Below, in pieces: positions 52,370-61,241 of a stretch of DNA of 64,000 nucleotides; the stretch's first letter is position 1; every line of letters starts with the position of its first letter. The notes under the pieces were generated by a model that was not told the DNA's origin, did no database searches, and saw only the letters and a program-made list of their open reading frames with translations. Made by a program: the position numbers and the translations under genes. Location of the stretch: positions 1 to 64,000 of the forward strand of contig NW_027469220.1 of assembly GCF_051020765.1 (NCBI RefSeq), written 5' to 3'. The DNA is from Lasioglossum baleicum. Its lineage: Eukaryota > Arthropoda > Insecta > Hymenoptera > Halictidae.

Positions 52370-54189
52370 ATGCGCATCCCACAAAACCTCGCACGTGTTT
52401 TTACTCGACTAGCCTGCGGGATGCATCCTCTCGCACGTGTTTTTACTCGACTAGCCTGCGGGATGCATCCTCTCGCACGTGTTTTTACTCGACTGGCCTG
52501 CGGGATGCATCGTCTCGCACGTGTTTTTACTCGACTAGCCTGCGGGATGCATCCTCTCGCACGTGTTTTTGCTCGACTAGCCATGCGCATCCCAAAAAAC
52601 CTGCGCATGCGCATCCCAAAAAATCTGCGCATGCGCATCCCACAAAACCTGCGCATGCGCATCCCACAAAACCTCGCACGTGTTTGTGCTCGACTAGCCT
52701 GCGGGATGCATCCTTTCGCACGTGTTTTTACTCGACTAGCCTGCGGGATGCATCCTCTCGCACGTGTTTTTGCTCGACTAGCCATGCGCATCCCAAAAAA
52801 CCTGCGCATGCGCATCCCAAAAAATCTGCGCATGCGCATCCCACAAAACCTGCTCATGCGCATCCCACAAAACCTCGCACGTGTTTGTGCTCCACTAGAC
52901 TGCGGGATGCATCCTTTCGCACGTGTTTTTACTCGACTAGCCTGCGGGATGCATCCTCTCGCACGTGTTTTTGCTCGACTAGCCTGCGGGATGCATCCTC
53001 TCGCACGTGTTTTTGCTCGACTAGCCATGCGCATCCCAAAAAACCTGCGCATGCGCATCCCACAAAACCTGCGCATGCGCATCCCACAAAACCTCGCACG
53101 TGTTTTTACTCGACTAGCCTGCGGGATGCATCCTCTCGCACGTGTTTTTACTCGAGTAGCCTACGGGATGCATCCTCTCGCACGTGTTTTTGCTCGACTA
53201 GCCATGCGCATCCCAAAAAACCTGCACATGCGCATCCCAAAAAACCTGCGCATGCGCATCCCACAAAACCTGCGCATGCGCATCCCACAAAACCTCGCAC
53301 GTGTTTTTACTCGACTAGCCTGCGGGATGCATCCTCTCGCACGTGTTTTTACTCGACTAGCCTGCGGGATGCATCCTCTCGCACGTGTTTTTGCTCGACT
53401 AGCCTGCGGGATGCATCCTCTCGCACGTGTTTTTACTCGACTACCCTGCGGGATGCGTCCTCTCACACGTGTTTTTGCTCGACTAGCCATGCGCATCCCA
53501 AAAAACCTGCGCATGCGCATCCCAAAAAACCTGCGCATGCGCATCCCAAAAAACCTGCGCATGCGCATCCCACAAAACCTCGCACGTGTTTTTACTCGAC
53601 TAGCCTGCGGGATGCATCCTCTCGCACGTGTTTTTGCTCGACTAGCCTGCGGGATGCATCCTCTCGCACGTGTTTTTGCTCGACTAGCCATGCGCATCCC
53701 AAAAAACCTGCGCATGCGCATCCCAAAAAACCTGCGCATGCGCATCCCAAAAAACCTGCGCATGCGCATCCCACAAAACCTGCGCATGCGCATCCCACAA
53801 AACCTCGCACGTGTTTTTACTCGACTAGCCTGCGGGATGCATCCTCTCGCACGTGTTTTTACTCGACTAGCCTGCGGGATGCATCCTCTCGCACGTGTTT
53901 TTGCTCGACTAGCCATGCGCATCCCAAAAAACCTGCACATGCGCATCCCAAAAAACCTGCGCATGCGCATCCCACAAAACCTGCGCATGCGCATCCCACA
54001 AAACCTGCGCATGCGCATCCCACAAAACCTCGCACGTGTTTTTACTCGACTAGCCTGCGGGATGCATCCTCTCGCACGTGTTTTTACTCGACTTGCCTGC
54101 GGGATGCATCCTCTCGCACGTGTTTTTGCTCGACTAGCCTGCGGGATGCATCCTCTCGCAAGTGTTTTTACTCGACTACCCTGCGGGAT
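52370..54189 (+). repeat. Higher-order segment D, copy 3
   Basis: Matches 40.69-42.5 kb at a constant 11,676 bp, and the match continues to about 54.73 kb inside the next segment. Copy-specific changes are CTCCAC near 52891 and CGCAAGTG near 54158. CCCTAAAAACC, present in copies 1 and 2, is CCCAAAAAACC here (near 53699). Confidence 0.85.
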
Positions 54190-57100
54190 GCATCCTCTCG
54201 CACGTGTTTTTGCTCGACTAGCCATGCGCATCCCAAAAAACCTGCGCATGCGCATCCCAAAAAACCTGCGCATGCGCATCCCACAAAACCTGCGTATGCG
54301 CATCCCACAAAACCTCGCACGTGTTTTTGCTCGACTAGCCTGCGGGATGCATCCTCTCGCACGTGTTTTTACTCAACTAGCCTGCGGGATGCATCCTCTC
54401 GCACGTGTTTTTGCTCGACTAGCCATGCGCATCCCAAAAAACCTGCACATGCGCATCCCAAAAAACCTGCGCATGCGCATCCCACAAAACCTGCGCATGC
54501 GCATCCCACAAAACCTCGCACGTGTTTTTACTCGACTAGCCTGCGGGATGCATCCTCTCGCACGTGTTTTTGCTGGGCTAGCCTGCGGGATGCATCCTCT
54601 CGCACGTGTTTTTGCTCGACTAGCCATGCGCATCCCAAAAAACCTGCGCATGCGCATCCCACAAAACCTCGCACGTGTTTTTACTCGACTAGCCTGCGGG
54701 ATGCATCCTCTCGCACGTGTTTTTACTCGACTACCCTGCGGGATGCATCCTCTCGCACGTGTTTTTACTCAACTAGCCTGCGGGATGCATCCTCTCGCAC
54801 GTGTTTTTGCTCGACTAGCCATGCGCATCCCAAAAAACCTGCACATGCGCATCCCAAAAAACCTGCGCATGCGCATCCCACAAAATCTGCGCATGCGCAT
54901 CCCACAAAACCTCGCACGTGTTTTTACTCGACTAGCCTGCGGGATGCATCCTCTCGCACGTGTTTTTGCTCGGCTAGCCTGCGGGATGCATCCTCTCGCA
55001 CGTGTTTTTGCTCGACTAGCCATGCGCATCCCAAAAAACCTGCGCATGCGCATCCCACAAAACCTCGCACGTGTTTTTACTCGACTAGCCTGCGGGATGC
55101 ATCCTCTCGCACGTGTTTTTGCTAGACTAGCCTGCGGGATGCATCCTCTCGCACGTGTTTTTGCTAGACTAGCCTGCGGGATGCATCCTCTCGCACGTGT
55201 TTTTGCTCGACTAGCCTGCGGGATGCATCCTCTCGCACGTGTTTTTACTCGACTAGCCTGCGGGATGCATCCTCTCGCACGTGTTTTTACTCGACTACAA
55301 CTGCGGGATGCATCATCTCGCACGTGTTTTTGCTCGACTAGCCATGCGCATCCCAAAAAACCTGCGCATGCGCATCCCAAAAAACCTGCGCATGCGTATC
55401 CCACAAAACCTGCGCATGCGCATCCCACAAAACCTCGCACGTGTTTTTACTCGACTAGCCTGCGGGATGCATCCTCTCGCACGTGTTTTTACTCGACTAG
55501 CCTGCGGGATGCATCCTCTCGCACGTGTTTTTACTCGACTGGCCTGCGGGATGCATCGTCTCGCACGTGTTTTTACTCGACTAGCCTGCGGGATGCATCC
55601 TCTCGCACGTGTTTTTGCTCGACTAGCCATGCGCATCCCAAAAAACCTGCGCATGCGCATCCCAAAAAATCTGCGCATGCGCATCCCACAAAACCTGCTC
55701 ATGCGCATCCCACAAAACCTCGCACGTGTTTGTGCTCGACTAGACTGCGGGATGCATCCTTTCGCACGTGTTTTTACTCGACTAGCCTGCGGGATGCATC
55801 CTCTCGCACGTGTTTTTGCTCGACTAGCCTGCGGGATGCATCCTCTCGCACGTGTTTTTGCTCGACTAGCCATGCGCATCCCAAAAAACCTGCGCATGCG
55901 CATCCCACAAAACCTGCGCATGCGCATCCCACAAAACCTCGCACGTGTTTTTACTCGACTAGCCTGCGGGATGCATCCTCTCGCACGTGTTTTTACTCGA
56001 CTAGCCTACGGGATGCATCCTCTCGCACGTGTTTTTGCTCGACTAGCCATGCGCATCCCAAAAAACCTGCACATGCGCATCCCAAAAAACCTGCGCATGC
56101 GCATCCCACAAAACCTGCGCATGCGCAGCCCACAAAACCTCGCACGTGTTTTTACTCGACTAGCCTGCGGGATGCATCCTCTCGCACGTGTTTTTACTCG
56201 ACCAGCCTGCGGGATGCATCCTCTCGCACGTGTTTTTGCTCGACTAGCCTGCGGGATGCATCCTCTCGCACGTGTTTTTACTCGACTACCCTGCGGGATG
56301 CGTCCTCTCACACGTGTTTTTGCTCGACTAGCCATGCGCATCCCAAAAAACCTGCGCATGCGCATCCCAGAAAACCTGCGCATGCGCATCCCACAAAACC
56401 TCGCACGTGTTTTTACTCGACTAGCCTGCGGGATGCATCCTCTCGCACGTGTTTTTGCTCGACTAGCCTGCGGGATGCATCCTCTCGCACGTGTTTTTGC
56501 TCGACTAGCCATGCGCATCCCAAAAAACCTGCGCATGCGCATCCCAAAAAACCTGCGCATGCGCATCCCAAAAAACCTGCGCATGCGCATCCCACAAAAC
56601 CTGCGCATGCGCATCCCACAAAACCTCGCACGTGTTTTTACTCGACTAGCCTGCGGGATGCATCCTCTCGCACGTGTTTTTACTCGACTAGCCTGCGGGA
56701 TGCATCCTCTCGCACGTGTTTTTGCTCGACTAGCCATGCGCATCCCAAAAAACCTGCACATGCGCATCCCAAAAAACCTGCGCATGCGCATCCCACAAAA
56801 CCTGCGCATGCGCATCCCACAAAACCTGCGCATGCGCATCCCACAAAACCTCGCACGTGTTTTTACTCGACTAGCCTGCGGGATGCATCCTCTCGCACGT
56901 GTTTTTACTCGACTAGCCTGCGGGATGCATCCTCTCGCACGTGTTTTTGCTCGACTAGCCTGCGGGATGCATCCTCTCGCACGTGTTTTTACTCGACTAC
57001 CCTGCGGGATGCATCCTCTCGCACGTGTTTTTGCTCGACTAGCCATGCGCATCCCAAAAAACCTGCGCATGCGCATCCCAAAAAACCTGCGCATGCGCAT

Positions 57101-57314
57101 CCCACAAAACCTGCGTATGCGCATCCCACAAAACCTCGCACGTGTTTTTGCTCGACTAGCCTGCGGGATGCATCCTCTCGCACGTGTTTTTACTCAACTA
57201 GCCTGCGGGATGCATCCTCTCGCACGTGTTTTTGCTCGACTAGCCATGCGCATCCCAAAAAACCTGCACATGCGCATCCCAAAAAACCTGCGCATGCGCA
57301 TCCCACAAAACCTG
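54190..57314 (+). repeat. Higher-order segment E, copy 1
   Basis: Matches 58114-61241. The offset is 3,928 bp before and 3,927 bp after the site near 55298, where this copy reads CTACAACTGCGGG and copy 2 reads CTACCCTGCGGG. Shared private markers include GCATCATCTCG (near 55311 and 59238), GCGTATCCC (near 55394 and 59321), GCGCAGCCC (near 56125 and 60052), CGACCAGCC and CCCAGAAAACC. Confidence 0.9.
55298..55300 (+). other. One-base length change in Y (CTACAACTGCGGG)
   Basis: The only one-base gain I found in the window. The equivalent position in copy 2 of segment E (near 59225) has the usual length. It therefore arose after that duplication, or copy 2 was corrected, or it is a base-calling or assembly error. 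Confidence 0.8.
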
Positions 57315-58113
57315 CTCATGCGCATCCCACAAAACCTCGCACGTGTTTGTGCTCCACTAGACTGCGGGATGCATCCTTTCGCACGTGTTTTTACTCGACT
57401 AGCCTGCGGGATGCATCCTCTCGCACGTGTTTTTGCTCGACTAGCCTGCGGGATGCATCCTCTCGCACGTGTTTTTGCTCGACTAGCCATGCGCATCCCA
57501 AAAAACCTGCGCATGCGCATCCCACAAAACCTGCGCATGCGCATCCCACAAAACCTCGCACGTGTTTTTACTCGACTAGCCTGCGGGATGCATCCTCTCG
57601 CACGTGTTTTTACTCGAGTAGCCTACGGGATGCATCCTCTCGCACGTGTTTTTGCTCGACTAGCCATGCGCATCCCAAAAAACCTGCACATGCGCATCCC
57701 AAAAAACCTGCGCATGCGCATCCCACAAAACCTGCGCATGCGCATCCCACAAAACCTCGCACGTGTTTTTACTCGACTAGCCTGCGGGATGCATCCTCTC
57801 GCACGTGTTTTTACTCGACTAGCCTGCGGGATGCATCCTCTCGCACGTGTTTTTGCTCGACTAGCCTGCGGGATGCATCCTCTCGCACGTGTTTTTACTC
57901 GACTACCCTGCGGGATGCGTCCTCTCACACGTGTTTTTGCTCGACTAGCCATGCGCATCCCAAAAAACCTGCGCATGCGCATCCCAAAAAACCTGCGCAT
58001 GCGCATCCCAAAAAACCTGCGCATGCGCATCCCACAAAACCTCGCACGTGTTTTTACTCGACTAGCCTGCGGGATGCATCCTCTCGCACGTGTTTTTGCT
58101 CGACTAGCCTGCG
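57315..58113 (+). repeat. D-like block between E copies
   Basis: Repeats the order of 52.86-53.66 kb: TGCTCATG, CTCCACTAGAC (near 57354), CTCGAG (near 57615) and GATGCGTCCTCTCACACG (near 57916). Segment E copy 2 follows. A piece of D thus sits between the E copies. No gene seen. Confidence 0.8.
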
Positions 58114-61100
58114 GGATGCATCCTCTCGCACGTGTTTTTGCTCGACTAGCCATGCGCATCCCAAAAAACCTGCGCATGCGCATCCCAAAAAACCTGCGCA
58201 TGCGCATCCCACAAAACCTGCGTATGCGCATCCCACAAAACCTCGCACGTGTTTTTGCTCGACTAGCCTGCGGGATGCATCCTCTCGCACGTGTTTTTAC
58301 TCAACTAGCCTGCGGGATGCATCCTCTCGCACGTGTTTTTGCTCGACTAGCCATGCGCATCCCAAAAAACCTGCACATGCGCATCCCAAAAAACCTGCGC
58401 ATGCGCATCCCACAAAACCTGCGCATGCGCATCCCACAAAACCTCGCACGTGTTTTTACTCGACTAGCCTGCGGGATGCATCCTCTCGCACGTGTTTTTG
58501 CTGGGCTAGCCTGCGGGATGCATCCTCTCGCACGTGTTTTTGCTCGACTAGCCATGCGCATCCCAAAAAACCTGCGCATGCGCATCCCACAAAACCTCGC
58601 ACGTGTTTTTACTCGACTAGCCTGCGGGATGCATCCTCTCGCACGTGTTTTTACTCGACTACCCTGCGGGATGCATCCTCTCGCACGTGTTTTTACTCAA
58701 CTAGCCTGCGGGATGCATCCTCTCGCACGTGTTTTTGCTCGACTAGCCATGCGCATCCCAAAAAACCTGCACATGCGCATCCCAAAAAACCTGCGCATGC
58801 GCATCCCACAAAATCTGCGCATGCGCATCCCACAAAACCTCGCACGTGTTTTTACTCGACTAGCCTGCGGGATGCATCCTCTCGCACGTGTTTTTGCTCG
58901 GCTAGCCTGCGGGATGCATCCTCTCGCACGTGTTTTTGCTCGACTAGCCATGCGCATCCCAAAAAACCTGCGCATGCGCATCCCACAAAACCTCGCACGT
59001 GTTTTTACTCGACTAGCCTGCGGGATGCATCCTCTCGCACGTGTTTTTGCTAGACTAGCCTGCGGGATGCATCCTCTCGCACGTGTTTTTGCTAGACTAG
59101 CCTGCGGGATGCATCCTCTCGCACGTGTTTTTGCTCGACTAGCCTGCGGGATGCATCCTCTCGCACGTGTTTTTACTCGACTAGCCTGCGGGATGCATCC
59201 TCTCGCACGTGTTTTTACTCGACTACCCTGCGGGATGCATCATCTCGCACGTGTTTTTGCTCGACTAGCCATGCGCATCCCAAAAAACCTGCGCATGCGC
59301 ATCCCAAAAAACCTGCGCATGCGTATCCCACAAAACCTGCGCATGCGCATCCCACAAAACCTCGCACGTGTTTTTACTCGACTAGCCTGCGGGATGCATC
59401 CTCTCGCACGTGTTTTTACTCGACTAGCCTGCGGGATGCATCCTCTCGCACGTGTTTTTACTCGACTGGCCTGCGGGATGCATCGTCTCGCACGTGTTTT
59501 TACTCGACTAGCCTGCGGGATGCATCCTCTCGCACGTGTTTTTGCTCGACTAGCCATGCGCATCCCAAAAAACCTGCGCATGCGCATCCCAAAAAATCTG
59601 CGCATGCGCATCCCACAAAACCTGCTCATGCGCATCCCACAAAACCTCGCACGTGTTTGTGCTCGACTAGACTGCGGGATGCATCCTTTCGCACGTGTTT
59701 TTACTCGACTAGCCTGCGGGATGCATCCTCTCGCACGTGTTTTTGCTCGACTAGCCTGCGGGATGCATCCTCTCGCACGTGTTTTTGCTCGACTAGCCAT
59801 GCGCATCCCAAAAAACCTGCGCATGCGCATCCCACAAAACCTGCGCATGCGCATCCCACAAAACCTCGCACGTGTTTTTACTCGACTAGCCTGCGGGATG
59901 CATCCTCTCGCACGTGTTTTTACTCGACTAGCCTACGGGATGCATCCTCTCGCACGTGTTTTTGCTCGACTAGCCATGCGCATCCCAAAAAACCTGCACA
60001 TGCGCATCCCAAAAAACCTGCGCATGCGCATCCCACAAAACCTGCGCATGCGCAGCCCACAAAACCTCGCACGTGTTTTTACTCGACTAGCCTGCGGGAT
60101 GCATCCTCTCGCACGTGTTTTTACTCGACCAGCCTGCGGGATGCATCCTCTCGCACGTGTTTTTGCTCGACTAGCCTGCGGGATGCATCCTCTCGCACGT
60201 GTTTTTACTCGACTACCCTGCGGGATGCGTCCTCTCACACGTGTTTTTGCTCGACTAGCCATGCGCATCCCAAAAAACCTGCGCATGCGCATCCCAGAAA
60301 ACCTGCGCATGCGCATCCCACAAAACCTCGCACGTGTTTTTACTCGACTAGCCTGCGGGATGCATCCTCTCGCACGTGTTTTTGCTCGACTAGCCTGCGG
60401 GATGCATCCTCTCGCACGTGTTTTTGCTCGACTAGCCATGCGCATCCCAAAAAACCTGCGCATGCGCATCCCAAAAAACCTGCGCATGCGCATCCCAAAA
60501 AACCTGCGCATGCGCATCCCACAAAACCTGCGCATGCGCATCCCACAAAACCTCGCACGTGTTTTTACTCGACTAGCCTGCGGGATGCATCCTCTCGCAC
60601 GTGTTTTTACTCGACTAGCCTGCGGGATGCATCCTCTCGCACGTGTTTTTGCTCGACTAGCCATGCGCATCCCAAAAAACCTGCACATGCGCATCCCAAA
60701 AAACCTGCGCATGCGCATCCCACAAAACCTGCGCATGCGCATCCCACAAAACCTGCGCATGCGCATCCCACAAAACCTCGCACGTGTTTTTACTCGACTA
60801 GCCTGCGGGATGCATCCTCTCGCACGTGTTTTTACTCGACTAGCCTGCGGGATGCATCCTCTCGCACGTGTTTTTGCTCGACTAGCCTGCGGGATGCATC
60901 CTCTCGCACGTGTTTTTACTCGACTACCCTGCGGGATGCATCCTCTCGCACGTGTTTTTGCTCGACTAGCCATGCGCATCCCAAAAAACCTGCGCATGCG
61001 CATCCCAAAAAACCTGCGCATGCGCATCCCACAAAACCTGCGTATGCGCATCCCACAAAACCTCGCACGTGTTTTTGCTCGACTAGCCTGCGGGATGCAT

Positions 61101-61241
61101 CCTCTCGCACGTGTTTTTACTCAACTAGCCTGCGGGATGCATCCTCTCGCACGTGTTTTTGCTCGACTAGCCATGCGCATCCCAAAAAACCTGCACATGC
61201 GCATCCCAAAAAACCTGCGCATGCGCATCCCACAAAACCTG
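58114..61241 (+). repeat. Higher-order segment E, copy 2
   Basis: Partner of 54190-57314 with the same markers and the same module counts. It lacks the one-base gain seen near 55298 in copy 1. Similarity ends where copy 1 has TGCTCATG and this copy has TGCGCATG. Confidence 0.9.

Noticed and set aside
35489..59053. A single giant protein-coding gene of 7,854 codons, and the many other long open frames
   Set aside because: The apparent protein changes frame at the one-base deletion (36959) and at the one-base gain (55298), so it strings together two different translations of the same repeat. Comparable open frames exist on both strands. There is no start context, unique domain or splice structure.
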